The notes: generated by a model from the letters alone, not told the origin. A stretch of 50,727 bases of DNA from Flavobacteriaceae bacterium (GCA_002400885.1 NVRM01000007.1:1-50727); one strand, 5' to 3'. Counted from the first letter of the stretch, positions 8,396 to 16,804 are shown. A program made the numbers and translations.

Positions 8396-9385
8396 TTAAT
8401 CCCAGTCTAACAAACGTTGTTGACCTTCTAACTTCTGAATGTCCGTAATGTCTTGAGACATTTCTATCACACCTCTATACACGTTGTCTTTATCACGAAT
8501 GGCGAAATAACGAATGTGAATCATTTGTCCTTTAAAATTGATCCAAAACTCTGCATTATCTTTGGTTCCAGCTTTAAACTCTTCTACAATTCTCAATACC
8601 ATATCTACACTCTTTGGTGGATGGCAGAATCTAATTTCACGTCCTATAATACCTTTTGATCTTGGAAACACACGATCTTTTCCTCTATTGTAAAAAATCA
8701 CTTTGTCATTTTCATCTACATAAGTAATATCCACAGGTAAGAAACGCAATAACAAATTCACTTGCTCTGGAGTCATGTACCCTTCGTCATAGTGAAAGGT
8801 GTTTTCTAAAGAAAAACTCAATTCACGCTTTTTAAAATCTTTACTTGGGTGTACATACTCTTCCTCTTCAGATTTTTCTTCCACCGCAGGAAAAGGAGCA
8901 GGTGTTTCCTTTAACATCCATCCTATTTCTTCATCACCTATATAAAACTCTTTCCAATCGTCCTCGCTTAACAAGTCCATAGAATTTGGAAACAATTTCG
9001 AATCTTCAATATTCATCAAACGTTTAATACCTTCGATTAAATAAGGTAAGTTTTCGATGATTTTTTCGGTGTTTTTTTCTTCGTTGTATCCTTTTAACAA
9101 TCTAATCTGATCACGTAAAGTATCATGAAAAGACCACATTCCTTGACTAGGTCCATTCCATCCGTGCTTTTCTAAATAAGGAAACAATTGATTTTCCTTA
9201 CGAGCAAAACGTTTTTCAATCGTTGTTAAATGATTGAAAAGGTTAAAATATTCTTGAAAATCTGCCACTGGATCAGCTTCGTATAATTCCAATAATAGTT
9301 CTTGAATTAAATCAGATTCTTGGTAATACACTTTTAAGGGATGCCCTTCTGGTAGTTTTTCTACTGTTGGTAAAAATGAGTTCAT
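8396..9385 (-). CDS. Hemerythrin-like plus PAS domain protein (DUF438 type)
   Basis: 329 residues, no signal peptide, so cytoplasmic. Residues about 20-150 form a hemerythrin-like helical bundle with metal-ligand candidates in HLTTIEKRFARKENQLFPYLEKHGW, SFHDTLRDQI and NIEDSKLFP. After an acidic linker (EEKSEEEEYVHPSKD) a PAS domain occupies about 205-320 (LLLRFLPVDITYVDENDKVIFYN ... VIEMSQDITDIQ). Such proteins are encoded near NO and Fe-S repair genes in many bacteria; a di-iron site with a PAS domain suggests an O2/NO or redox sensor, but no output domain is present. It lies 21 bases after ric, in the same unit. Function beyond this is inference. Confidence 0.83.
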   Translation of the reverse strand: MNSFLPTVEKLPEGHPLKVYYQESDLIQELLLELYEADPVADFQEYFNLFNHLTTIEKRFARKENQLFPYLEKHGWNGPSQGMWSFHDTLRDQIRLLKGYNEEKNTEKIIENLPYLIEGIKRLMNIEDSKLFPNSMDLLSEDDWKEFYIGDEEIGWMLKETPAPFPAVEEKSEEEEYVHPSKDFKKRELSFSLENTFHYDEGYMTPEQVNLLLRFLPVDITYVDENDKVIFYNRGKDRVFPRSKGIIGREIRFCHPPKSVDMVLRIVEEFKAGTKDNAEFWINFKGQMIHIRYFAIRDKDNVYRGVIEMSQDITDIQKLEGQQRLLDWD

Positions 9386-9406
9386 GTTGTAGTTTTTTTA
9401 GTGTAA

Positions 9407-10087
9407 TTATATTTTAGAAAACAATACATTCATCTGAAAATGCATGTAATTGTGTAGTTTTTGTTCTAAGTCCGCTAGTTTTACGTAGAGTGTTTGATAG
9501 GTATTACAAGCGCCCTCAGGAGCCGTAAATTTATTAGTAAGCCCAGATAATTCCTTTAAAAAAGCACCGATTGTCTTGTAATTTGACGCTAATTTTAGTG
9601 TAAGAATAGAGATTTCACTTGCTACATTTACTGTATTGCTATTGTCCGAATAAGAAGTCATTTTTGGAAATAATTGTACTTCATCCAATGTCAAACAATT
9701 GCTTAATAAGGTCGCTAATTGCATAAACACCGCGTTTACTTCCACTACTTCTCCATGATCTTCACCGTGTACTTGGGCTACTTTAGCAGCATATTGTCCA
9801 ATAAGAGGTACATTTTCAGAAAAATACTGATGAAAATTAGTACTTACATAGTCAATGCTATCTTCTATGTTAAAGTCGTCATATTTAACATCTCTAGAAA
9901 TTGTATTTGTAATGGCTTCTATCTCTTGTTTTAGCGTTTCAAAAGCAACTCCGCTTTCTTTGCAAGCTTGCTCCAATGTCATTCCTCCACCGCAACAAAA
10001 ATCAATATTGTATTTTCCAAAAACGTTATCAGCTCCAATATTCTGAGTCAATGTTTCTGCAACTGTATCTTGTATTTGTATCATCAT
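9407..10087 (-). CDS. ric: Iron-sulfur cluster repair di-iron protein (RIC/ScdA/YtfE)
   Basis: 226 residues, cytoplasmic. The N-terminal ScdA_N part has the conserved DFCCGGG (cysteines 31 and 32) followed by TLEQACKESG. The C-terminal hemerythrin-like domain keeps candidate di-iron ligands in NFHQYFSENVP, HGEDHGEV, LDEVQLFPK and NYMHFQMN. Family members repair Fe-S clusters damaged by nitric oxide or oxidants. It follows norD by 103 bases, and that gap carries its own -7 element (TATCTTTG) and a palindrome nearly identical to one before norC, so it probably starts a second NO-induced unit. Two ATGs in a row at the start make the N-terminus uncertain by one residue. Confidence 0.94.
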   Translation of the reverse strand: MMIQIQDTVAETLTQNIGADNVFGKYNIDFCCGGGMTLEQACKESGVAFETLKQEIEAITNTISRDVKYDDFNIEDSIDYVSTNFHQYFSENVPLIGQYAAKVAQVHGEDHGEVVEVNAVFMQLATLLSNCLTLDEVQLFPKMTSYSDNSNTVNVASEISILTLKLASNYKTIGAFLKELSGLTNKFTAPEGACNTYQTLYVKLADLEQKLHNYMHFQMNVLFSKI

Positions 10088-10114
10088 AACCTGTGTTATT
10101 AATTAACTAGGCTG

Positions 10115-10122
10115 CAAAGATA
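10115..10122 (-). promoter_or_regulatory. -7 promoter element of ric
   Basis: TATCTTTG on the minus strand, matching TAnnTTTG, 28 bases upstream of the start codon. No clear -33 element; the place is taken by the palindrome at 10127-10150. Confidence 0.65.
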
Positions 10123-10126
10123 TAAA

Positions 10127-10150
10127 TAAAAGACTATTTTATCTTTTATT
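10127..10150. promoter_or_regulatory. Putative NO-regulon operator before ric
   Basis: Contains AAAAGA-N8-TCTTTT. The 24 bases match the element before norC at 22 positions. It lies 4 bases upstream of the -7 element, where a bound repressor would block polymerase. The AAGAT/ATCTT half-sites resemble those of NsrR in proteobacteria, and the adjacent Rrf2 protein is the natural candidate; this is inference. Confidence 0.7.
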
Positions 10151-10190
10151 AAAACAATTATTTTTGTTAAAATTGATAAGCCGCTAATTA

Positions 10191-11963
10191 CTAGCTTGAT
10201 TGGTGTTTTATTTTTTCATACAGCAACACTAAAGACTGTAATAATTCCACAGGAGTGGTTAATATTTGATAGTGATTCTGCCCAAACATTTGAGGTAAAT
10301 AATATTTTGCAGACGCTTCAATTGCCAATGCATAGGAATTTATATTTCGTTGGTTTAATTCGCGCAGTGCTTGTTTTACATCATTTACACCATATTTTCC
10401 TTCATAGCGATCATAATCATTAGGCTTGCCATCGGAAATTAAAACAACCCATTTATTCTTGGTCTCACGAAGGTCTAATTCAGCCCCCGCATGACGCAAC
10501 GCAGCACCAATCCTAGTATAACCATTGGGTTCTATCGCTCCTACTTTATGCTTTGCTTTGTTCCAATCATCATCAAAACCTTTAAGGGTTATGTATGAAG
10601 AATGATTTCTAGTTTTTGAATAAAAAGCATTGATGGAAAAATCGATATTAAACTCCTCCAATATTTCGCCAAATAAGATGGACACTTGTTTTTCTACATC
10701 AATCACCCTATTCCCTGCTGCATAGCCATCACTAGACAAACTAACGTCCAATAACAATAAAATAGATAAGTCTTTTTCTTTTTTTCGTTTTGAAAAATAA
10801 ATATTCTCCGAAGGTGTATGCCCGGATTTTACATCCACAAATAAATCGGTTAAGGCATCTAAATCAAATTCCTCCCCTTGTGTTTGTCGTCTTACTTGCT
10901 GGTATTTATTATTAACAGAAGTCAGCATTTTACGAAGTCCCATAAGGGTACTTCTATTATCCGAGAGCGTTTTTTTATAATACGCAGCATCGGATTTCAT
11001 TATTTTTTTTGGGTACACCTTGCAAAAACCAGGTTTGTAAGCACGTTTCGAATAATCCCATTCGTCATAGGTAATATGATACCCTTTATCGTCCGATCTG
11101 GCACTTTCAGATACCGTGGTATTCTCTACAAACTCGGCTTGATATACAGAATGTGCAGTATCATCCACCCGGACTGTATATTTCATATTTATATCCTGCA
11201 ATGCCTCTTGATGATCATCCAACTCATCATCCCCATCAAAATCTCTCCAGCCACCATTGTGTTCATCTACGGTTTCTACTTTTTCGAAACTATGGTTTAC
11301 AGCAAAATCTTCTTGCTGTTTCTTATCTACTTGCACAGAAATAATTTCTTCAACTGCATTGGCTTTCAATACCGTTTGGGGTGCATCTGGATTTACTCCT
11401 TTTGTTTTATCGTCAAAATTACGTAAGGTCTCATCACTTCCCTCGGCATCACTTCGCATCCATTTTCCATATAGGACACTAAAATCTGCTTCCATATTCT
11501 TGGCTGTTTTCTCGATGATTAGTGCATGAATATCTGCATGAATTTGTTCACAAACAGGATATTGCTCAAACAGGGTTTTTAAAACCACAGCGGCACCTTC
11601 TTGGGCTTTAATTTGTGATTCTTTGGTACCATGTTCTACCTTCTCATCAGACCAGTTTTGCCCTAAATTCTTTTGTTCCGCTAAGTATAATACACGAAAC
11701 AGATAGAAGGCAATGTTTTTATCGTAATCGGTAAACCCATCAAAATAAAAAGGTAAAAAGAAATTAGCATTTCGATACCCTCCTTCTCTCTCCGCGGGAT
11801 ATATCTCAATTGATTTTCCTGTAATAGCACATGCTAACAAGGTTAATCTAGGCTTTATATCCGCTAAATTCACACGGTATTCAAGACGCTCCGCAGCCGA
11901 TCTTTTACGACGGCTTAAAAACTTAACGATCTTGGTATATAAAAATTCATCTGGTTCAAACAT
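10191..11963 (-). CDS. norD: Nitric oxide reductase activation protein NorD (VWA domain)
   Basis: 590 residues, soluble. The C-terminal half is a von Willebrand factor A domain with the metal-ion adhesion site LLLLDVSLSSDG (DxSxS) at about 385-396, the Thr in NGYTRIGAALRHAG, and the Asp in VLISDGKPNDYDRYEGKYG, a signature of NorD/CbbO-like proteins. The middle is rich in acidic residues. NorD works with the MoxR-type ATPase NorQ, 25 bases upstream, in inserting the non-heme iron or otherwise activating NorB. The length fits the family and no motif is missing. Confidence 0.93.
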   Translation of the reverse strand: MFEPDEFLYTKIVKFLSRRKRSAAERLEYRVNLADIKPRLTLLACAITGKSIEIYPAEREGGYRNANFFLPFYFDGFTDYDKNIAFYLFRVLYLAEQKNLGQNWSDEKVEHGTKESQIKAQEGAAVVLKTLFEQYPVCEQIHADIHALIIEKTAKNMEADFSVLYGKWMRSDAEGSDETLRNFDDKTKGVNPDAPQTVLKANAVEEIISVQVDKKQQEDFAVNHSFEKVETVDEHNGGWRDFDGDDELDDHQEALQDINMKYTVRVDDTAHSVYQAEFVENTTVSESARSDDKGYHITYDEWDYSKRAYKPGFCKVYPKKIMKSDAAYYKKTLSDNRSTLMGLRKMLTSVNNKYQQVRRQTQGEEFDLDALTDLFVDVKSGHTPSENIYFSKRKKEKDLSILLLLDVSLSSDGYAAGNRVIDVEKQVSILFGEILEEFNIDFSINAFYSKTRNHSSYITLKGFDDDWNKAKHKVGAIEPNGYTRIGAALRHAGAELDLRETKNKWVVLISDGKPNDYDRYEGKYGVNDVKQALRELNQRNINSYALAIEASAKYYLPQMFGQNHYQILTTPVELLQSLVLLYEKIKHQSS

Positions 11964-11988
11964 GGCAAATAATTTACAAGGATTGTAA

Positions 11989-12768
11989 TTATATCATTAA
12001 ATCACAAAGATCCTTTAGGGCTTCAATAGTCTCAAGGTCATCCGTTAGCGGCTCTACTACAGCTACTTCAACAGACAGTCTTTTTGGCAATCCAGATTTT
12101 ATTAATTTGGCAGCATCCACCAATAAACGTGTAGAGACCGTCTCTGTTAATCCCAACTCCGTAAGATTCCGCACTTTACTTCCTATATTCACTAATTTCT
12201 TTGCAATATCAGCGTCAATTCCTGTTTCATTTACTAAAATTTCAATTTCCGATTTTGCCGTTGGATAACTAAAAGACATGGCGGTAAAACGCTGCCTTGT
12301 AGATGGTTTTAATTCCTTAAATCCACGTTGGTATCCAGGATTAAAAGAGGCTACTAAAGTAAAGTCTTCATGTGCTTTTACGGTTTCTCCTGTTTTATCG
12401 ATAAACAGTTCACGACGGTGATCCGTTAATGAATGTACGGCAACAATTACGTCCGGTCTTGCTTCTGCTATTTCATCTAAGTAGATAATAGCACCCTTTT
12501 TAACAGCGGTAGTTAAAGGGCCATCCATCCAAACAGTTTCGGCACCTTTAATAATATAGCGCCCAATTAAATCGGTAGAAGAAGTTTCTTCATGACAAGA
12601 AATAGTAATTAATTCCTTCCCTAATCTATGTGCCATAAATTCAATAAAACGCGATTTCCCAGTTCCTGTAGGGCCTTTTATTAGAAATGGAATCTTATTT
12701 TTATAGGCATGCTCAAAAACCTCAATTTCTTTTCCTACGGCCTTGTAATAAGGTGTTTTTTTATTCAT
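11989..12768 (-). CDS. norQ: AAA+ ATPase NorQ (CbbQ/NirQ/NorQ family)
   Basis: 259 residues. Walker A GPTGTGKS at 32-39, Walker B AIIYLDEIAEA, and the sensor region LVASFNPGYQRGFKELKPSTRQRF are all present, with the short C-terminal helical part of MoxR-type AAA+ proteins. It forms a ring-shaped chaperone with the VWA protein NorD that activates nitric oxide reductase. It is preceded by an imperfect hairpin with a T-rich tail located between norB and norQ, so it may be made in lower amounts than NorCB. Confidence 0.94.
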   Translation of the reverse strand: MNKKTPYYKAVGKEIEVFEHAYKNKIPFLIKGPTGTGKSRFIEFMAHRLGKELITISCHEETSSTDLIGRYIIKGAETVWMDGPLTTAVKKGAIIYLDEIAEARPDVIVAVHSLTDHRRELFIDKTGETVKAHEDFTLVASFNPGYQRGFKELKPSTRQRFTAMSFSYPTAKSEIEILVNETGIDADIAKKLVNIGSKVRNLTELGLTETVSTRLLVDAAKLIKSGLPKRLSVEVAVVEPLTDDLETIEALKDLCDLMI

Positions 12769-12780
12769 AAGTCAACGTGT

Positions 12781-12827
12781 TAAAATAAAACAGGGCTTTA
12801 TAGTAAACTCAACTACTACAAAACCCT
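12781..12827 (-). terminator. Partial terminator between norB and norQ
   Basis: On the minus strand AGGGTTTTGTAGTA pairs with TACTATAAAGCCCT (12 of 14 Watson-Crick pairs) around an 8-base loop and is followed by GTTTTATTTTA. The genes on both sides point the same way and I see no promoter for norQ, so it probably trims rather than ends transcription. Confidence 0.65.
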
Positions 12828-12853
12828 ATTTTCAATCTAAAAAAACTACATTT

Positions 12854-14200
12854 TTATTTTTCTAATGCTTCATCTGTAGGTTGCCCATGTTTGATAAAAT
12901 CAATCACAAAAGCAATAATTCCTACGGTAAACATAGTCGCACAAAGTAGTAATACTACAAAGTGTACTTGTATTTCGATTTGAATTTGCATAAAGCTCAT
13001 TTCAAGTCCTTTTTCAGGTAAAATTCTTTCTAAATAAACTTGAGCTACACCTGCTACACCAAAAGCAACTGTCATTCCGATCATACCAATATTTGATACC
13101 CAGAATGCCATTCTTCCTCTTGCACCATCGTATAATTTACGCCCCGTCATTTTAGGTAGAGAATAACTAATCATTGCAAAAATAATCATTGCATACGCTC
13201 CCCAGAATGCCAAATGCGCGTGCATTGCAGTTACTAAAGTACCATGAGTATATAAGTTTGTTTGAGGTAATGTATGTGCAAAACCTAACAATCCAGCACC
13301 AACAAAAGAAACAATAGCAGCTCCTAATGTCCAGTATAATGCCAATTTATTCGGGTGTTTTTTCTCCCCTTTTCTGTACATATTTACAGCAAACAATGCC
13401 ATTGCTAAGAACGCTAAAGGCTCCAAAGCAGAAAATATACCACCTACGATTAACCAAATTTTATTTACACCTATATAGTAGTAGTGATGTCCTGTTCCTA
13501 ACACTCCCGACAAGAATGTTAATCCAACGATTACGTATAACCATTTTTCGATTACTTCTCTATCTACTCCTGTTAATTTAATTAATAAGAACGATAAAAT
13601 ACCACCCATAATTAATTCCCATACTCCTTCTACCCATAAGTGAACAACCCACCATCTAAAGAAAGAATCCAATACTTGACTATCAAAAGGAATCATTCCT
13701 GGTAAGTATAACAATGCGGTAAATATAAGTCCCATTGTTAATACTAAAGAGGTTGTAGTTCTACGTTTTCCTTTAATTAAGGTCGCCAAAATCAAGTATA
13801 AAAACAGCAATACATTTACGACTACTAAATAATCCAATTGTCTAGGGATTTCTAAAAACTTACGTCCTTCCCAGATATTAAAGTGAAAACCAATAACGGC
13901 TACTACTCCAACCAATGCCAAACTAACTAATTGTACATAGGCCAATTTAACACTCACCAACTCGCGTTGTGCTTCTTCTGGAATAATATAATATGCGGCT
14001 CCCATAAACCCAGACAATAACCAAACTATCAATAAGTTCGTATGTACTGCACGTGCGGTATTAAAAGGAATAAATTCGTGCAAAGGATCAAATCCTGCTC
14101 TTGCGAATCCCATTATGAATCCGTACACTATTTGTAAAACTAATAAGAGTAACGATAAGGCAAAAAACCAATAGGCTACTTTTTGTGATTTATATTTCAT
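12854..14200 (-). CDS. norB: Nitric oxide reductase large subunit NorB
   Basis: 448 residues from MKYKSQKVAYWFF. The listed ORF begins 11 residues earlier at another ATG (14233); the later start fits the family and leaves an 86-base gap after norC. Heme-copper oxidase superfamily member with about 12 membrane helices. Heme and iron ligand motifs are visible: RAVHTNLLIVWLL, WWVVHLWVEGVWEL (His plus the Glu typical of NorB), GTGHHYYYIG, and ALHAHLAFWGAY-like TAMHAHLAFWGAY. It reduces two NO to N2O in the cytoplasmic membrane. There is no N-terminal quinol-oxidising extension, so it is the cytochrome c-dependent type and needs NorC, whose gene is upstream. Confidence 0.96.
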   Translation of the reverse strand: MKYKSQKVAYWFFALSLLLLVLQIVYGFIMGFARAGFDPLHEFIPFNTARAVHTNLLIVWLLSGFMGAAYYIIPEEAQRELVSVKLAYVQLVSLALVGVVAVIGFHFNIWEGRKFLEIPRQLDYLVVVNVLLFLYLILATLIKGKRRTTTSLVLTMGLIFTALLYLPGMIPFDSQVLDSFFRWWVVHLWVEGVWELIMGGILSFLLIKLTGVDREVIEKWLYVIVGLTFLSGVLGTGHHYYYIGVNKIWLIVGGIFSALEPLAFLAMALFAVNMYRKGEKKHPNKLALYWTLGAAIVSFVGAGLLGFAHTLPQTNLYTHGTLVTAMHAHLAFWGAYAMIIFAMISYSLPKMTGRKLYDGARGRMAFWVSNIGMIGMTVAFGVAGVAQVYLERILPEKGLEMSFMQIQIEIQVHFVVLLLCATMFTVGIIAFVIDFIKHGQPTDEALEK

Positions 14201-14286
14201 GTTGTATATTTTTGATACTAAATCTAAAACCATGTAATCCCAAACGAATTTGACATGTTTTTTGTAATAGTTAAGATTTAGAGGGA

Positions 14287-14730
14287 TTATTTATTTGCTG
14301 CTCTACGTTTTGCTAATGGAGATACGATTCTATCGAAACCGTTTAGGTCAATCTTTCCGATCCATTCAAAAAATGCAACCATGTCGTTTGCTTCTGCTTC
14401 GCTCATATTATAAGCGACCATTTTACGACCACTTGGTTGCCATGGCACTGGAGACATAAGTGCAGCTTTAATATAGCCAGCTCCTCTACGATCCAATACT
14501 TTTGTTAATTCAGGAGCATAATAAGCACCTTCACCTAATAAAGTATGGCAGCCCATACAGTTGTTGGTCTCCCATAATTCTTTACCACGCACTACTGCTG
14601 CGGTCATTTTTTCTTTATTGGTTTGGTCATTTGCGCCAGCTAGCGAATAGATTGTCAATCCTATAAACACAAGGAATGTGACAAAAGTACCGCCCAAAAA
14701 GAAGTTTCTTGCTTGTTTTTTAGATAACAT
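14287..14730 (-). CDS. norC: Nitric oxide reductase cytochrome c subunit NorC
   Basis: 147 residues with one N-terminal membrane anchor (about 11-30) and a single c-type heme site C58-MG-C61-H62. A distal Met ligand is plausible in VAYNMSEAEAND. It passes electrons to NorB on the periplasmic side. It is the first gene of the nor unit: its upstream region has a -7 element TATATTTG and a palindrome shared with the ric promoter. Heme attachment requires a maturation system; the ResB-CcsA gene lies 2.3 kb away on the other strand. Confidence 0.95.
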   Translation of the reverse strand: MLSKKQARNFFLGGTFVTFLVFIGLTIYSLAGANDQTNKEKMTAAVVRGKELWETNNCMGCHTLLGEGAYYAPELTKVLDRRGAGYIKAALMSPVPWQPSGRKMVAYNMSEAEANDMVAFFEWIGKIDLNGFDRIVSPLAKRRAANK

Positions 14731-14759
14731 ACTTAAAGAGTTTGTTTGATTAGTGTTAG

Positions 14760-14783
14760 TAAAAGACCTTTTTATCTTTTATT
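14760..14783. promoter_or_regulatory. Putative NO-regulon operator before norC
   Basis: AAAAGA-N8-TCTTTT inside a 24-base block matching the ric upstream element at 22 positions. It lies 13 bases downstream of the -7 element, so within the first transcribed bases, and about 30 bases before the norC start. Confidence 0.7.
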
Positions 14784-14795
14784 ATGTATATGGTG

Positions 14796-14803
14796 CAAAT
14801 ATA
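14796..14803 (-). promoter_or_regulatory. -7 promoter element of norC
   Basis: TATATTTG on the minus strand, 66 bases upstream of norC. No -33 TTG at the usual distance, which would fit a promoter that needs an activator. Confidence 0.6.
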
Positions 14804-14811
14804 TACTATCA

Positions 14812-14843
14812 AACAAAATAAAAGCATGACAGGTGTCATGCTT
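14812..14843 (-). terminator. Intrinsic terminator of the Rrf2 gene
   Basis: AAGCATGAC and GTCATGCTT pair around AGGT; on the minus strand TTTATTTTGTTT follows. It insulates norC from the regulator gene. Confidence 0.8.
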
Positions 14844-14867
14844 CTATGAATTACATGTTGCTACATG

Positions 14868-15320
14868 TTATTTTTTCTTATCAAGGCCGCTCAAAAACAA
14901 AACACTACCTTGTGCTTCGACTTCATTTGCAAATTCCTTAATGGTCTGATCTCTAAATTTTCCGAAGATTTTCTTTTTAAAAGGTTCCACTATAAAATGT
15001 ACTGGACAAGGATTATTACCATCACATTTTGCCAAACCAAGAAAACAATCATCTATCTTATTCGTCCCATCGATCTCCTCTATAATATCAATCACCGTTT
15101 TCTTCTCATTATCCTCTGTTAAGAAAAAACCACCATTAGGTCCTTTAGTCGATGAAATAATATTACATTTAACTAACTGTTGGAATAATTTTGCTAGAAA
15201 AGGACTCGGTACATTAATGCTGTTTGCAATCGATTTCACACTCATCTTTTTCTCTTTAGATGCGTGCTCCGCCAAATACAAGGTAGATAAAATGGCGTAT
15301 TTACTAGCTCTCGACAACAT
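14868..15320 (-). CDS. Rrf2-family transcription regulator, possible NO sensor (NsrR-like)
   Basis: 150 residues. Winged helix-turn-helix at the N-terminus (MSVKSIANSINVPSPFLAKLFQQLV, then TKGPNGGFFL of the wing) followed by a cluster of three cysteines at 92, 99 and 105, the arrangement used by IscR, RsrR and NsrR to hold a [2Fe-2S] or [4Fe-4S] cluster. It is separated from norC only by its own terminator. The location points to control of the nor genes, most simply as an NO-relieved repressor, but IscR-like roles cannot be excluded. Its promoter has TAATTTTG on the minus strand (15351-15358), flanked by single GTCTTTT and GTCCTTT half-sites that could allow self-control. Confidence 0.9.
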   Translation of the reverse strand: MLSRASKYAILSTLYLAEHASKEKKMSVKSIANSINVPSPFLAKLFQQLVKCNIISSTKGPNGGFFLTEDNEKKTVIDIIEEIDGTNKIDDCFLGLAKCDGNNPCPVHFIVEPFKKKIFGKFRDQTIKEFANEVEAQGSVLFLSGLDKKK

Positions 15321-15380
15321 AATTCAACGTGTTTATAATTTATTAAAGGACAAAATTACAGAAAAAAAGACAAATTAGTA

Positions 15381-16757
15381 TTATATTTTTTCAAATTTTA
15401 CAGTAAAGTGTCTCATAATTGCTGCTTCGTCTACAATAGTGTAGCCGTGTTTTGCTTGATTTCTAGTGTCGTAAATGTTTTTTAAAGTAGCTGCAATAAA
15501 ATCCATATGATTGTTTGTATAAGTACGCCTTGGGATGGCCAAACGTACTAATTCCAATGCCGGATATCTATTTTCTCTAGTTACGGGATCTCTATCTGCC
15601 AATACCGTTCCTATTTCTACTCCTCTTACACCTCCTACAACATATATTTCTATGGCCAGTGCTTGTGCACGGTACTCTTCTCTAGAAATATTAGGGACAA
15701 ATTTATTTGCATCCAAAAATATGGCATGTCCACCTATAGGTTGCTGTACAGGAACGCCATACTCTAATAACTTATTGCCCAAGTATGCCACTTGCTCTAC
15801 CCTACTTTCTAAATAATTAAATTCAGTACTTTCATCTAATCCAACGGATAAAGCCCCCATATCTCTTCCATTCATACCTCCGTACGTTATAAATCCTTCG
15901 AACATAATATTGAAAACGGTGGCCTGTTTAAAAATCGATTCATCATTAAGTGCAATAAATCCTCCCATGTTCACCAAGCCATCTTTTTTTGCACTCATCG
16001 TCATTCCATCACCATAAGAAAACATCTCTTTTACGATTTTCTTTATACTCATATCCTCATAACCCACTTCTCTTTTCCTAATAAAATAAGCGTTTTCAGC
16101 AAAACGAGCGGCATCAAAATAGAGTGGAATATGATATTTCTTACACAAAGCACTAACTTCTTTAATGTTTTTCATAGAAGCTGGTTGTCCCCCAGCACTA
16201 TTACAAGTTATCGTAAAAATGATGAAAGGGATTTTTGCTATTGGATGCGCATTAAAAACATTTTCCAATTTTTTCAGGTCTATATTCCCTTTAAACGGAT
16301 GTTGTACTGAGGTATCAAATGCTTCGTCAATGGTACAATCTACAGCTGTTGCTTTTCTAAATTCGATATGCCCTTTTGTCGTATCAAAGTGAGAATTCCC
16401 CGGTACGATGTCTCCTTCTTTTACTAAGACAGAAAAGAGTACATTTTCAGCAGCACGTCCTTGATGTGTCGGTAAAAAATAATCAAACCCAGTAATTTTA
16501 TTCACGGTTTCCCTCAGTTCTAAAAACGACCTAGACCCAGCGTAGCTCTCATCTCCGACCATCATCGCCGCCCATTGCTTGTCGCTCATAGCGCCTGTCC
16601 CTGAGTCAGTTAAACAATCTATAAACACCTTCTCCGCATCGAGATTGAACAGATTATAGTCTGCTTGTTTAATCCATTTTTCACGTTGTTCTTGGGTAGA
16701 TCTTTTAATAGATTCCACCATTTTAATTTTATACGGTTCAGCGTATGGTAATTCCAT
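15381..16757 (-). CDS. tnaA: Tryptophanase (tryptophan indole-lyase)
   Basis: 458 residues, PLP enzyme that splits L-tryptophan into indole, pyruvate and ammonia. Family motifs: LTDSGTGAMSDKQWAAMM, GDESYAGSRS, PTHQGRAAEN, NSAGGQPASM, and the PLP lysine in SAKKDG. The related tyrosine phenol-lyase carries an Arg in the segment that here reads VRGVEIGTVLADRDP, which agrees with E. coli TnaA (VEIGSFLLGRDP), so tryptophan is the preferred substrate on sequence grounds. No tryptophan permease gene is adjacent. The 5' region holds a 25-codon ORF and a terminator-like hairpin (listed separately), so expression may be controlled by attenuation; the peptide is not like proteobacterial TnaC and has no Trp codon. 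Confidence 0.93.
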   Translation of the reverse strand: MELPYAEPYKIKMVESIKRSTQEQREKWIKQADYNLFNLDAEKVFIDCLTDSGTGAMSDKQWAAMMVGDESYAGSRSFLELRETVNKITGFDYFLPTHQGRAAENVLFSVLVKEGDIVPGNSHFDTTKGHIEFRKATAVDCTIDEAFDTSVQHPFKGNIDLKKLENVFNAHPIAKIPFIIFTITCNSAGGQPASMKNIKEVSALCKKYHIPLYFDAARFAENAYFIRKREVGYEDMSIKKIVKEMFSYGDGMTMSAKKDGLVNMGGFIALNDESIFKQATVFNIMFEGFITYGGMNGRDMGALSVGLDESTEFNYLESRVEQVAYLGNKLLEYGVPVQQPIGGHAIFLDANKFVPNISREEYRAQALAIEIYVVGGVRGVEIGTVLADRDPVTRENRYPALELVRLAIPRRTYTNNHMDFIAATLKNIYDTRNQAKHGYTIVDEAAIMRHFTVKFEKI

Positions 16758-16782
16758 ATTTGAAAAAATTAAGTGAGTAAAT

Positions 16783-16804
16783 AAAAAGGGATTTTAAGAA
16801 ATCC
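16783..16804 (-). terminator. Terminator-like hairpin in the tnaA leader
   Basis: On the minus strand GGATTT-CTTA-AAATCC followed by CTTTTTATTT. The stem is only six pairs with two G-C, so it is weak, but the T tract is good. It lies between the leader ORF and the tnaA start. Confidence 0.5.

Noticed and set aside
10878-11426. 182-aa plus-strand ORF over norD
   Set aside because: Antisense to a gene with clear NorD motifs; its product is rich in Ile, Phe and His with no domain.
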